In this document: piece after piece, positions 14,788 through 23,609 of the stretch
Layout of the letters: every line of letters begins with the position of its first letter
How positions within the stretch are numbered: the stretch's first letter is position 1
Assembly (NCBI GenBank): GCA_041617635.1
Contig: JBFJOO010000001.1
Location: 1 to 64,000 of the forward strand
Direction: 5' to 3'
Length of the DNA: 64,000 bases
DNA from: JAABRB01 sp041617635
Lineage (GTDB): Bacteria > Pseudomonadota > Gammaproteobacteria > Burkholderiales > SG8-39
Notes under the pieces: generated by a model
The model's database searches: none
What the model was told of the DNA's origin: nothing
The model's input: only the letters and a program-made list of their open reading frames with translations
Translations under genes and position numbers: made by a program

Positions 14788-16758
14788 TCAGCCCTTCATC
14801 AGGCGAATCTCGGCGGCCTCGAGCGCATCCGGTCGCCCGAGCAGCACCAGGACATCCCCGGCCTTGAGGCGCGTCTCGGGGCCGGGCTCCTCGGCCCGGA
14901 TCCCGCGCCGGCGGACGGCAGTGACCTGGACCCCCATGCCCTGAAGATCGAGCTCGGCAAGCGTGCGCGCGACACCGAAGCCGTCCTCCCCCAGCGTCAC
15001 CGAGTGCAGCCGCGGCTGCGCGGACTCGTCGAGGTCGGCCGGCTCGTCCATGACGCCGCGGTAGAAGCCACGCAGGAGCCGATAGCGTTCGGACCGCATC
15101 AGGCGCAACTGCTCCAGCACGCGGCGGACCGGAACGCCGATCATCAGCATCGCGTGCGACGCGAGCATCAGGCTCGATTCGAACGTGTCCGGAACCACCT
15201 CGGCGGCTCCGGCGCCCGACAACCGATCGAAGTCCGCGTCATCGCGGGTGCGCACGATCACGGGCAGCGCCGGGCTCACCTCCTGCGCGCGCGCGAGGGT
15301 TCTGAGCGCGGCGGGCGTGTCGATGAAGGAGATCACCAGGGCCGAGGCCCGATTGATGCCCGCGGCGACCAGCGTCTCCGCGCGGGACGAGTCGCCGTAC
15401 ACCACCGGTTCGCCGGCCGCCGCCGCCTCGCGCACGCGATCGGGATCGAGATCGAGCGCGACGAACCCGATGCCTTCGCGCTCCAGGAATCGGCCGAGGT
15501 GCTGTCCGGTCCTGCCGTACCCGCAGACGATCACGTGCCGCTCGCGCGCGAGGCTTTGCACGGCCACCTGGTGCAGCTGCAGCGACCGGAGCAGCCACTC
15601 CGAGCGCGACCAGCGCAGCACGATCCGGTCGCTGTAGTGAATGAGAAAGGGCGCGCTCAGCATCGAAAGCAGCATGCCGGCGACCGCGACCTGATAGAAC
15701 TCGGCGTCGACCACTTGCCGCAGCACGCCGACGCTCGCGAGCACGAGGCCGAACTCCCCCGCCTGCGCGAGCGCCAGTCCCGCGCGCAGCGCCGTGCCGG
15801 GCGGCTGACCGAGCAGGCGCGCCAGCCCGACGACGACGCCGAACTTGAGCACCATGGGGAGCGCGAAGAGCGCCGCCACCAGGGCAACATTGTCGATCAC
15901 CACCCGCGGATCGAGCTGCATGCCCATGCTGACGAAGAAGAGGCCCAGGAGCACCTCGCGGAACGGCCTGATGTCCTCCTCGACCTGGTGGCGATACTCG
16001 GTCTCGGAGATCAACATCCCGGCGAGAAACGCGCCTAGCGCGAGCGAAAGGCCCGCGAGTTCCGTGATGTAGGCAAGGCCGAGCGCGATGAACAGGACGT
16101 TGATGATGAAAAGCTCGTGCGAGCGGCGCCGCGCGACGATGTGAAACCACGCCCGCATGAGCCGCTGCCCCAGGAAAAGCAGCACTCCGAGGACGACGGC
16201 CGCCTTCAGCGCGGCGACCCCCAGGGCGTATCCGAGCCCGACGCCCTCCAGTCCCAGGGCGGGAATGATGATTAGGAAGGGCACCACAGCCAGGTCCTGG
16301 AAGAGGAGCACCCCCACCGCGGCGCGTCCGTGCGGGGTCTCGAGCTCGAGTCGCTCCGCGAGCATGCGCATGACGATCGCGGTGGAGGACATGCAGAACG
16401 CCGCGGCGATGGCGAACGCCGCAGGCCACTGGGCGCCCGCCGCCATCAGCAGCGCGAACAACGCGAGCAACGTGATGATCACCTGCAGCCCACCGAGCCC
16501 GAATACCAGCCGGCGCATCTGCGTGAGGCGCGGCAGGCTGAACTCGAGCCCGATGGTGAACATCAGGAAAACCACGCCGAACTCGGCAAAGTTGCGCGCG
16601 AGCGGCGCGTTCGGCACCCAGCCGAGCGAGTTGGGGCCGATCGCCACGCCCACGATCAGGTAGCCGAGCAGCGGCGGGAGGTTGAGCCGGCGAAACAGGA
16701 CCACCACGAGCACCGCGCTCGCCAGCAGGATCAACGCAAGTTCGAGGCCCTTGATCAT
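14788..16758 (-). CDS. Kef/YbaL-type CPA2 monovalent cation:proton antiporter
   Basis: Inner-membrane K+ efflux or cation/proton antiport protein, 656 aa from the ATG at 16758 (MIKGLELALILL). Residues about 5-380 form a 12-helix Na/H exchanger domain with the family segments PPLLGYLIVGVAIGP and GVLLFQDLAVVPFL. A TrkA-N domain follows at about 410-525 with the nucleotide-binding Rossmann motif VIVCGYGRTGQHLGRF, and a TrkA-C domain at the end (about 560-650, VQVTAVRRRG). The layout matches KefB, KefC and YbaL. No KefF- or KefG-like ancillary flavoprotein gene is adjacent, so a KefB/C glutathione-gated role is not supported. An extension to 16842 would add 28 Arg-rich residues and is unlikely. 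Divergent from kdsD. Confidence 0.88.
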   Translation of the reverse strand: MIKGLELALILLASAVLVVVLFRRLNLPPLLGYLIVGVAIGPNSLGWVPNAPLARNFAEFGVVFLMFTIGLEFSLPRLTQMRRLVFGLGGLQVIITLLALFALLMAAGAQWPAAFAIAAAFCMSSTAIVMRMLAERLELETPHGRAAVGVLLFQDLAVVPFLIIIPALGLEGVGLGYALGVAALKAAVVLGVLLFLGQRLMRAWFHIVARRRSHELFIINVLFIALGLAYITELAGLSLALGAFLAGMLISETEYRHQVEEDIRPFREVLLGLFFVSMGMQLDPRVVIDNVALVAALFALPMVLKFGVVVGLARLLGQPPGTALRAGLALAQAGEFGLVLASVGVLRQVVDAEFYQVAVAGMLLSMLSAPFLIHYSDRIVLRWSRSEWLLRSLQLHQVAVQSLARERHVIVCGYGRTGQHLGRFLEREGIGFVALDLDPDRVREAAAAGEPVVYGDSSRAETLVAAGINRASALVISFIDTPAALRTLARAQEVSPALPVIVRTRDDADFDRLSGAGAAEVVPDTFESSLMLASHAMLMIGVPVRRVLEQLRLMRSERYRLLRGFYRGVMDEPADLDESAQPRLHSVTLGEDGFGVARTLAELDLQGMGVQVTAVRRRGIRAEEPGPETRLKAGDVLVLLGRPDALEAAEIRLMKG

Positions 16759-16879
16759 CGCGGCTACCGGAGAATCCCAAACTCGGCGAAGGGCGCATGT
16801 CGCGTCGCGCGCTCGGGCACGGCGCGGCCCGAATCGATCCATCGCGGACCGTCGAAACGGCGGCCCGGCACGGGCCCTT

Positions 16880-16888
16880 TGCTATACT
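16880..16888 (+). promoter_or_regulatory. Extended -10 promoter element upstream of kdsD
   Basis: TGCTATACT: a TG-N extension directly before the -10 hexamer TATACT (16883-16888). No good -35 lies 17 bp upstream, which fits an extended -10 promoter. Transcription would start near 16895, only about two bases before the annotated kdsD ATG. Confidence 0.45.
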
Positions 16889-16896
16889 GTGACGGG

Positions 16897-17901
16897 ATGA
16901 TAACCGTGGCCTCTCCCGCGGACCAGGCGAGCGCTGATGCGCGTGCGGTCGAGCTCGCCCGCGAGGTGCTGCGGATCGAATCGGATGCGGTTGCCGAGAT
17001 CGCGTTGCGCGTGGGCGCGAGCTTCGGCGCAGCCGTGCGGATCATCATGAACTGCCGCGGCCGCGTCGTGGTGAGTGGCGTGGGGAAATCCGGGCATGTC
17101 GCGCGGAAGATCGCCTCGACGCTCGCGAGCACCGGAACGCCGGCGTTCTTCGTCCATGCCGCCGAGGCGAGCCACGGCGACCTTGGGATGATCACGCGCG
17201 ACGACGTCGTCATCGCGATCTCGTATTCCGGCGAAAGCGACGAGCTGCTGACCATCGTACCGCTCGTCAAGCGTGGCGGCGCGAAGCTGATCACCATGAC
17301 CGGAAATGCCCAGGCGTCGCTGGCGCGCGATGCCGACGTGGTGCTCGACACGCGCGTGTCCAAGGAAGCCTGTCCGCTGAATCTCGCGCCCACGGCAAGC
17401 ACGACCGCGACGCTTGCGCTCGGCGATGCCCTGGCTGTGGCCCTGCTGGACGCCCGCGGGTTCAATCGCGACGATTTCGCGCGCGCGCACCCGGGCGGCG
17501 CGTTGGGTCGGCGCCTGCTCACCCACGTGCGGGACGTGATGCGTACCGGCGCCGAAGTCCCGTCCGTACCGCACACCGCGAGCTTCTCCGATGCCGTCGT
17601 GGAGATGTCCAACAAGCGGATGGGAATGACCGCGATACTCGACGCATCCGGCCGCGTGATCGGCATATTCACCGACGGGGACCTGCGCCGTGCACTCGAG
17701 AAGGTTCCTGACGTGATGCGTGCGCCCATTGCGGATGTCATGACGCGCGACCCGCGCATGATCGGACCCGATCATCTTGCCGTCGAGGCCGTCGAGATCA
17801 TGGAGCATCATAAGGTTCACGGGCTGCTCGTCGTCACGGAGGACGGGTTGCTGGTCGGAGCGCTGAACATCCACGACCTGCTGCGCGCCAAGGTGGTCTA
17901 G
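16897..17901 (+). CDS. kdsD: D-arabinose 5-phosphate isomerase
   Basis: Converts ribulose 5-phosphate to arabinose 5-phosphate, the first committed step to Kdo for lipopolysaccharide. It is 334 aa, close to E. coli KdsD (328). An N-terminal SIS sugar-isomerase domain (about 45-180) has VVSGVGKSGHVARKIASTL and HGDLGMI with SYSGESDE. Two CBS domains follow, at about 210-265 and 280-334 (IGIFTDGDLRRAL, GLLVVTEDGLLVGALNIHDL). HPGGALGRRLL after the SIS domain is characteristic of the family. kdsC follows by 2 bp. The ATG gives MITVASPADQ; a GTG three codons later is also possible. No ribosome site is visible for either. Confidence 0.95.
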   Translation: MITVASPADQASADARAVELAREVLRIESDAVAEIALRVGASFGAAVRIIMNCRGRVVVSGVGKSGHVARKIASTLASTGTPAFFVHAAEASHGDLGMITRDDVVIAISYSGESDELLTIVPLVKRGGAKLITMTGNAQASLARDADVVLDTRVSKEACPLNLAPTASTTATLALGDALAVALLDARGFNRDDFARAHPGGALGRRLLTHVRDVMRTGAEVPSVPHTASFSDAVVEMSNKRMGMTAILDASGRVIGIFTDGDLRRALEKVPDVMRAPIADVMTRDPRMIGPDHLAVEAVEIMEHHKVHGLLVVTEDGLLVGALNIHDLLRAKVV

Positions 17902-17903
17902 CA

Positions 17904-18437
17904 ATGGTGGAGCAGCGCTCGGCTGCCGGACGCGCGCGCAACGTGCGCCTGATGGTCTTCGATGTGGACGGCGTGCTGACCGACGGTACGCTCTTCGTCG
18001 CGGCCGCGGGAGAGGAGTTCAAGGCGTTCAACATCCTGGACGGTCATGGTCTCAGAATGCTGCGCGATAGCGGCGTGCAACTCGCGATCGTCTCCGGACG
18101 GGAGTCCGCCGCAGTGACTCGCCGGGCGCAAGAGCTCGGTATCGAGCACGTTCATCAGGGCATCGCGGCGAAGCTGCCCGTCTTCGAGGCGCTGTGCGCC
18201 CGTTCCGGCCTCGAATCGGAGCAGTGCGGGTTCGTCGGCGACGACTTCCCCGATCTCCCGGTGCTGGTCCGGTGCGGGTTCGCCGCCAGCGTGCCCAACG
18301 CGCCCGAGGCGGTGCGAAGCCGCGTACACTACGTCACGCGGGCCGCCGGCGGGCGCGGCGCGGTGCGCGAGATCTGCGAATTCGTCCTGGATGCGCAGGG
18401 CAAGCTTGACGCCGCGCTCGGGAGATATCTGGCGTGA
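17904..18437 (+). CDS. kdsC: 3-deoxy-D-manno-octulosonate 8-phosphate phosphatase
   Basis: Removes phosphate from Kdo 8-phosphate to give free Kdo, the last step of Kdo synthesis before activation. It is a 177-aa HAD-family enzyme without a cap domain, as usual for KdsC. Motif I is FDVDGVLTDG with nucleophile Asp20 and Asp22, motif II is in AIVSGRESAAV, and motif IV is GDDFPDLPVL. It lies 2 bp after kdsD and overlaps lptC by four bases (ATGA-type junction, here GTGA), forming the start of the LPS operon. Confidence 0.95.
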   Translation: MVEQRSAAGRARNVRLMVFDVDGVLTDGTLFVAAAGEEFKAFNILDGHGLRMLRDSGVQLAIVSGRESAAVTRRAQELGIEHVHQGIAAKLPVFEALCARSGLESEQCGFVGDDFPDLPVLVRCGFAASVPNAPEAVRSRVHYVTRAAGGRGAVREICEFVLDAQGKLDAALGRYLA

Positions 18438-19015
18438 GGCCGCGCGCAGGCACAATTTTCCCCGTCGTACTGGTTGCGATGCTCGCCGCGCTGACCTTCT
18501 GGCTGGAGCGTCTCGCGGAGGGCCCCAACGGCCCGTCGGCGCCACGCGATCCGGGCACACCCGATTTCATGATCGACGAGCTGAAGGCGACAAAGATCAA
18601 CTCCGAAGGTCGTGCCGAGTATTCCCTGGCGGCGGCGAAGATGGTTCATTTTCCGGCTTCGGACATCACGGAAGTCGACCAGCCGCGGCTCGTCCAGTGG
18701 CGCGCGGACGCTCCGCCGGTGCGGGTGAGCGCCGACCGCGGCACGGTGTCCGGAAACGGCAAGGAGCTCTATCTTCACGGCGACGTCGTCATCGTGCGCG
18801 AAGGCGCACCCGGCCGCGGCGTGCTGCGGGTCGAGACGAAGTATCTGCAGGTGATCCCCGACCTGGAGATCGCCCGCACGCCGGAGCACGTCGTGATCAC
18901 CCAGGACGGCTCGCGGCTCGAGGGCGTGGGGATGGAGTTCAACAACAAGGCTCGCGAACTGGAGCTGCGCTCCCTCGTGAGCGGCACGTACCGGCCGGTC
19001 GAGAAGGCGCAATGA
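18434..19015 (+). CDS. lptC: LPS export ABC transporter periplasmic anchor LptC
   Basis: Bitopic inner-membrane protein that takes LPS from the LptBFG extractor and passes it to LptA. It is 193 aa, the normal size. One N-terminal membrane helix (about residues 9-27, FPVVLVAMLAALTFWL) is followed by a beta-jellyroll domain with the family pattern YSLAAAKMVHFPASD and LYLHGDVVIVREG. It uses a GTG start overlapping the kdsC stop, and its own stop overlaps the lptA start (ATGA). Function is assigned from fold pattern plus position between kdsC and lptA, which is invariant in related genomes. Confidence 0.92.
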   Translation: MRPRAGTIFPVVLVAMLAALTFWLERLAEGPNGPSAPRDPGTPDFMIDELKATKINSEGRAEYSLAAAKMVHFPASDITEVDQPRLVQWRADAPPVRVSADRGTVSGNGKELYLHGDVVIVREGAPGRGVLRVETKYLQVIPDLEIARTPEHVVITQDGSRLEGVGMEFNNKARELELRSLVSGTYRPVEKAQ

Positions 19016-19620
19016 GCCGGACGCGTTCGGATCGCTTCGCCTGCCTTCTCGCGGCGTGCTTCGCAGGAGCGATCGCTACCGCCGCCCCCGCCGTGGCGCA
19101 GAAACCCAACTCGAACGAGCCGGTCAGCATCGAGGCGGACCGGATGAAGGCCGACGACCAGAAGCAGATCGCCGAGTTCGAAGGGCGGGTCGTTCTCACT
19201 CAAGGAAGCTTTCAGCTGCGCGCCGACAAGCTCACCGTGCGCAAGGACGGCGACGGCTTCCAGCACGGCACCGCCACCGGACAACCGGCCACGTTCAGGC
19301 AGAAGCGCGAGGGCACCGACGAGTGGATTGCCGGCGAAGCCGCGCGCATCGAATACGACGGTCGGCGCGAGCAGGTGGAGCTGTTCGACAGCGCGAAGGT
19401 GTCGCGCGACAACGACGAGGTGCGCGGCAACTACATCTCGTATGACACGCGCGCGCAGGTGTTCCGCGTGCAAGGTGGCAAGGAGTACGCTCCCGGGCCG
19501 GGACGCGAGGACCGCGTTCGTGCCGTCATTCAGCCGCGCGCGAAATCGACCGACAAGGGCAAGCCTGCCGCGCCGCTGCTGCTCGCGCCCACGCCCAGCC
19601 TGGACCGGCGCGGCAAATGA
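19012..19620 (+). CDS. lptA: LPS transport periplasmic protein LptA
   Basis: Periplasmic bridge protein carrying LPS between LptC and the outer-membrane LptD. A signal peptide covers about residues 1-29 (core CLLAACFAGAIATAAPAVAQ). The mature protein has the OstA-like beta-jellyroll with SIEADRMKADDQKQIAEFEG and VVLTQGSFQLRADKLTV, diagnostic of LptA. It is 202 aa in total, with a Pro/Ala/Lys-rich C-terminal tail of about 30 residues beyond the domain. The start overlaps lptC by ATGA. lptB follows after 34 bp. Confidence 0.94.
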   Translation: MSRTRSDRFACLLAACFAGAIATAAPAVAQKPNSNEPVSIEADRMKADDQKQIAEFEGRVVLTQGSFQLRADKLTVRKDGDGFQHGTATGQPATFRQKREGTDEWIAGEAARIEYDGRREQVELFDSAKVSRDNDEVRGNYISYDTRAQVFRVQGGKEYAPGPGREDRVRAVIQPRAKSTDKGKPAAPLLLAPTPSLDRRGK

Positions 19621-19654
19621 TCGAGCGAGAGTATCGACCGGCCCGCCTGCGGCA

Positions 19655-20377
19655 ATGAGCCAGCTCAAGGCGCTCGCGCTGAACAAGCGGTACAAGAAGC
19701 GCACTGTCGTGCACGACGTTTCGCTGCAAGTGTCGAGCGGCGAGGTGGTCGGCCTGCTCGGGCCGAACGGCGCCGGAAAGACGACCTGCTTCTACATGAT
19801 CGTCGGACTCGTGGCGGCGGACGGTGGGCGGATCGTCGTCGACGAGCAGGACATCACGCATCTGCCGATCCACCGGCGGGCACGCCTGGGGCTGTCGTAC
19901 CTCCCGCAGGAGGCGTCGGTATTTCGCAAGCTGAGCGTCGAGGAGAACGTGCGGGCCGTGCTCGAGCTGCAGAAACTGAACGGGGAGGATGTCATGCCCC
20001 GCCTCGACGGGCTCTTAGAGGAGCTGCATATCGCTCATTTGCGGGAGGCCACCGCGCTCTCGCTTTCCGGCGGCGAGCGCCGCCGGGTTGAGATCGCGCG
20101 GGCGCTCGCGACACGCCCGAACTTCATTCTGCTCGACGAGCCCTTTGCCGGAATCGACCCGATCGCGGTCCTCGACATCCAGCGCATCATCCGGTTCCTC
20201 AAGGAGCGCTCGATCGGCGTGCTGATCACCGACCACAACGTGCGCGAGACCCTCGGAATTTGCGACAGAGCGTACATAATTAACGAAGGGGTCGTGCTGG
20301 CCGCCGGGAAACCGGAGGAAATTGTTTATAATGACGCAGTTAGACGCGTTTACCTGGGCGAACATTTTCGTCTCTGA
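19655..20377 (+). CDS. lptB: LPS export ABC transporter ATP-binding protein LptB
   Basis: Cytoplasmic ATPase of the LptB2FG complex that extracts LPS from the inner membrane. It is 240 aa. Walker A is GPNGAGKTT (about 36-44), the Q-loop lies in YLPQEASVFRKLSVEENVRA, the signature is LSGGERRR, Walker B is FILLDEPFAGIDP, and the H-loop is in LITDHNVRE. The sequence YLPQEASVFRKL and GIDPIAVLDIQ are typical of LptB rather than other ABC ATPases. The partners lptF and lptG are not in this window, as is usual. rpoN follows 157 bp downstream. Confidence 0.97.
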   Translation: MSQLKALALNKRYKKRTVVHDVSLQVSSGEVVGLLGPNGAGKTTCFYMIVGLVAADGGRIVVDEQDITHLPIHRRARLGLSYLPQEASVFRKLSVEENVRAVLELQKLNGEDVMPRLDGLLEELHIAHLREATALSLSGGERRRVEIARALATRPNFILLDEPFAGIDPIAVLDIQRIIRFLKERSIGVLITDHNVRETLGICDRAYIINEGVVLAAGKPEEIVYNDAVRRVYLGEHFRL

Positions 20378-20534
20378 CGCATCGGCGGGACAGGGTAGAC
20401 CCTGGCCCCGGAACGCATTTCCTGGACCCCACTTTGAGGCGCAGCGAACGTAGCGAGAAATCCGTCAATCGTCCGGAACTCCCGGGGCCGCCGGCTCCGA
20501 CCGGCAGGCTCGGATCGCAATTCCAACCCCTTTC

Positions 20535-21986
20535 ATGAAACAGACCCTGCAGCTCAAGCTCTCGCAGCACCTCACGCTGACTCCGCAGCTGCAGCAGTCA
20601 ATCCGCCTTCTTCAACTGTCCACACTCGAGTTGAACCAGGAGCTGGAAAAATTCCTTGCGGAGAACCCGCTGCTCGAGCGTGAGGACAACGAGGAGGAAG
20701 GCGAGGCGATCGCCGCGCCGATCAACGGCTCGCACACCGTGTCTCACGAGGCGTCCGAGGGCGGCGACGGCCAGCCCGACGAGGCGCAGAATTTTGACGA
20801 GAGCCGGCCGGGCGACGCCGACTGGTTTCTCGAGGGGATGCCAAGCGGGCAGCCGGCGCGGGACGACTCCGAGGACGGGGAGTACCCGCAGCTCGCAGCG
20901 GACACCCCCAGCCTGCGGGAGCATCTCCTGGAGCAGCTCTCGCTCACGACGCTTCCGGACCGCGATCGCAGCCTCGTCGCGGCCCTCATCGAAGCGCTCG
21001 ACGAGGCAGGCTATCTCAGCCAGCCGCTTGAGGAGATCGTTGCGCTGTTTCCGGCGGAACTCGGCGTGGAGCTCGAGGAGCTCACGATCGCGCTCAAGCA
21101 CCTGCAGAACCTCGATCCAACCGGAGTCGGCGCCCGCAACCCCGAGGAGTGCCTTGAGCTGCAGCTCCTCGCGCTTCTCGAAGGTACTCCCGGCAGGGAG
21201 CATGCCCTGCGTATCGTGCGAGGCAACCTCGGACTGCTCGCCGCGCGGGATTTCGCGCGCCTGCGCAAGCTATTGCAATGCGACGAGGCCGCCTTGCGCA
21301 CTGCGCAAAAGCTGATTCAATCCCTCAACCCCCGCCCCGGCGCGGCATTCGGCGCCCTCGATACCCGGTACGTGATCGCGGACGTGATCCTGCGCAAGCT
21401 GAAGAACGTCTGGGTCGCGAGCCTCAACCCGGCCGCCATGCCGAAGCTGCGCATCAACCGCATCTACGCCGACATCCTGCAGTCGAACCGCGGGTCCGCC
21501 GGCGGCCAGCTGTCCGCGCAACTCCAGGAGGCGCGCTGGCTGATCAAGAACGTCCAGCAGCGTTTCGACACGATTCAACGGGTGTCGCAGGCGATCGTGG
21601 ATCGGCAGCGCTATTTCTTCGAGCATGGCGAGGTCGCCATGCGGCCCCTGGTGCTGCGCGAGATCGCGGATACGCTCGGGCTGCACGAGTCCACCGTTTC
21701 GCGCGTCACCACCCAGAAGTTCATGGCCACGCCGCGCGGGATCTTCGAGCTCAAGTACTTCTTCGGCAGCCACGTCGGCACCGATACGGGCGGCGCGTGC
21801 TCGGCGACGGCCATCCGCGCCCTGATCAAGCAGCTGGTGGCGGCCGAGGACGGGCGCAAGCCGCTCTCGGACAGCAAGATCTCCGAGGTTCTCGGTCAAC
21901 AGGGAATCGTCGTCGCCCGGCGCACGATCGCGAAGTACCGGGAATCCCTGCAGATCCCGCCGGTCAATCTGCGCAAGTCGCTCTGA
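20535..21986 (+). CDS. rpoN: RNA polymerase sigma-54 factor
   Basis: Alternative sigma factor that recognises -24/-12 promoters and needs an AAA+ activator. It is 483 aa. Region I is Gln/Leu-rich at the N-terminus (LKLSQHLTLTPQLQQSIRLL), followed by an acidic region II (about 50-120), the core-binding domain, a helix-turn-helix (about 375-400, LGLHESTVSRVTTQKF), and the RpoN box ARRTIAKYRE close to the C-terminus. All regions are complete, so it should be functional. It stands between lptB and ptsN as in most Proteobacteria, but no hpf gene follows. One likely target is the prepilin promoter at 12790. Confidence 0.97.
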   Translation: MKQTLQLKLSQHLTLTPQLQQSIRLLQLSTLELNQELEKFLAENPLLEREDNEEEGEAIAAPINGSHTVSHEASEGGDGQPDEAQNFDESRPGDADWFLEGMPSGQPARDDSEDGEYPQLAADTPSLREHLLEQLSLTTLPDRDRSLVAALIEALDEAGYLSQPLEEIVALFPAELGVELEELTIALKHLQNLDPTGVGARNPEECLELQLLALLEGTPGREHALRIVRGNLGLLAARDFARLRKLLQCDEAALRTAQKLIQSLNPRPGAAFGALDTRYVIADVILRKLKNVWVASLNPAAMPKLRINRIYADILQSNRGSAGGQLSAQLQEARWLIKNVQQRFDTIQRVSQAIVDRQRYFFEHGEVAMRPLVLREIADTLGLHESTVSRVTTQKFMATPRGIFELKYFFGSHVGTDTGGACSATAIRALIKQLVAAEDGRKPLSDSKISEVLGQQGIVVARRTIAKYRESLQIPPVNLRKSL

Positions 21987-22030
21987 CCGCGCGCCGGATG
22001 CTCCGCCGGGATCGCATCGCCCCAGGCAGC

Positions 22031-22115
22031 GGAACTCGAGTGTGCGTCTGGTAGTCGAACACGTCCGAAATTCGAGCATCCGGAACTCGAGCGTCTTCAT
22101 GGCACGGCGTATAAT
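22031..22115 (+). promoter_or_regulatory. ptsN-hprK-rapZ promoter region with direct repeats
   Basis: TATAAT at 22110-22115 is a perfect -10 hexamer, rare in such GC-rich DNA; the -35 is poor. Upstream, GGAACTCGAG followed by YGT occurs twice (22031 and 22082), 51 bp apart, with a related ATTCGAG between them. A weak -35 plus repeated sites suggests an activated promoter. The leader to the ptsN ATG would be about 75 nt. Confidence 0.4.
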
Positions 22116-22196
22116 TCGTAGTTTCATTGCGCCGGCGCCAGCCCCCGAATCGGAACGGCAGCCGGGCGCTTGATCGCTGAAGGATAGATCCACGGC

Positions 22197-22682
22197 ATGA
22201 ATCTCGTCGCCAAGCTGCTCCCGCCTGCCAACATCGTCCTCGACCTCGAGGTGAGCAGCAAAAAGCGGATGTTCGAGCAGGTCGGGTTGTTGTTCGAGAA
22301 CAACCAGGGCATCGCACGCAGTCTCGTCTTCGAAAGCCTGTTCGCGCGGGAACGCCTGGGATCGACCGGGCTCGGCCAGGGCGTCGCGATACCGCACGGG
22401 CGCATCAAGGGCCTGAAGGACCCGGTCGGGGCGCTCGTGCGGCTCAAGACGCCGGTTGCGTTCGACGCCCCGGACGGCAAACCAGTCACGCTGGTTTTCG
22501 TCCTGCTCGTACCCGAGCAGGCGACCGAGCAGCACCTGCAGATCCTGTCCGAGCTGGCGCAGATGTTCAGCGACCGCGCGCTCCGCGAGCAGCTCGCCAG
22601 CGCGAGCGATCCGGGCGCGCTGCACCAGACCATCCTCGCATGGCAACCTCATGTTGCAGACAACCGTCGCGCGGCTGTATGA
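22197..22682 (+). CDS. ptsN: Nitrogen-regulatory PTS protein EIIA-Ntr
   Basis: Receives phosphate from NPr/HPr in the nitrogen PTS, a regulatory phosphorelay that tunes potassium, carbon and nitrogen responses rather than sugar uptake. It is 161 aa with a single PTS EIIA type 2 domain. The phosphorylated residue is His67 in GVAIPHGRI. An upstream promoter-like TATAAT lies at 22110. The coding end overlaps hprK by 32 bp in another frame. The hpf gene usually found immediately upstream is missing. Confidence 0.95.
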   Translation: MNLVAKLLPPANIVLDLEVSSKKRMFEQVGLLFENNQGIARSLVFESLFARERLGSTGLGQGVAIPHGRIKGLKDPVGALVRLKTPVAFDAPDGKPVTLVFVLLVPEQATEQHLQILSELAQMFSDRALREQLASASDPGALHQTILAWQPHVADNRRAAV

Positions 22683-23607
22683 AGACAACCGAGAGCGTCT
22701 GTCGCTCACCTGGGTGTGCGGCGAGGCGGGCAGCGGCGCGCTCATCCGCCAGGATCCAGGCGAGTCCGCCGCGTTCGTCGGCCATCTGAACCTGATCCAC
22801 CCCAACCGGATCCAGGTCGTCGGTCCGCACGAGGAAGCGCACATCGCCGGGCTCGAGTCGGAGCGGCTCGGCCGCGTGATCGAGCGCAGCTTCACACCCT
22901 CGCCCGCCGCACTGATCATGGCCGATGGCGTTCCGGGCCATCCGCGCGTCCTCGAGATTGCGGAAGCGCGCGGCATCGCCGTCATCGCGAGCCCGCTGCC
23001 CGCGGCATTTCTCATCGACAAGCTGCGCCGCTACCTCGCCAAGACGCTCGCGGAGTCCACCGAGCGGCACGGCGTGTTCATGGACGTCCTCGGCCTCGGC
23101 GTGCTGATCACCGGGGAATCGGGGGTCGGCAAGAGCGAGCTCGGGCTCGAGCTGATCAGCCGGGGGCATGGATTGGTGGCCGACGATGTCGTGGAGATCC
23201 TGCGCATCGGCGCGACCCAGCTCGAGGGACACTGCCCGCCCATGCTGAAGGATTTTCTCGAGGTCCGCGGGCTCGGCATGCTCAATGTTCGCACCATCTT
23301 CGGCGAGACGGCGGTGCGCCCCAAGATGAACTTGCGGCTCTTTGTTCATCTGCTCAAGCCCTCGCAGTCGACGCCGCAGGTCGAGCGGCTGCCCCTGCAT
23401 GAGCTTTCCGAGGAGATCCTCGGCGTTACCGTGCGCAAGGTCGTGATTCCGGTGGCCGCGGGCCGGAATCTGGCGGTCCTGGTCGAAGCGGCCGTGCGCA
23501 ATTACATTCTTCAGCTCCGCGGCATCGACAGCACCGGCGAGTTCGTGCAGCGCCAGCGGGCGGAGCTCGACCGGGGCACCGAGGGCGGCACGCCGGCGGC
23601 GGTGTAA
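22651..23607 (+). CDS. hprK: HPr kinase/phosphorylase
   Basis: Phosphorylates and dephosphorylates HPr on a serine, linking the incomplete PTS to metabolic state. It is 318 aa. An N-terminal domain (about 1-130) precedes the kinase domain with His140, P-loop GESGVGKS (155-162) and the HprK signature around LEVRGLGMLNVRTIFGE (about 204-220). Presence in a Gram-negative is normal for Betaproteobacteria. The ATG lies 32 bp inside ptsN, giving MLQTTVARLYEDN; no later start would preserve the N-terminal domain. rapZ follows by 2 bp. HPr and enzyme I genes are not in this window. Confidence 0.95.
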   Translation: MLQTTVARLYEDNRERLSLTWVCGEAGSGALIRQDPGESAAFVGHLNLIHPNRIQVVGPHEEAHIAGLESERLGRVIERSFTPSPAALIMADGVPGHPRVLEIAEARGIAVIASPLPAAFLIDKLRRYLAKTLAESTERHGVFMDVLGLGVLITGESGVGKSELGLELISRGHGLVADDVVEILRIGATQLEGHCPPMLKDFLEVRGLGMLNVRTIFGETAVRPKMNLRLFVHLLKPSQSTPQVERLPLHELSEEILGVTVRKVVIPVAAGRNLAVLVEAAVRNYILQLRGIDSTGEFVQRQRAELDRGTEGGTPAAV

Positions 23608-23609
23608 CG

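Noticed and set aside
21987..22196. A hidden or decayed hpf gene between rpoN and ptsN
   Set aside because: No frame in this gap encodes hibernation-factor-like sequence; the segment is too short and carries promoter-like features instead.
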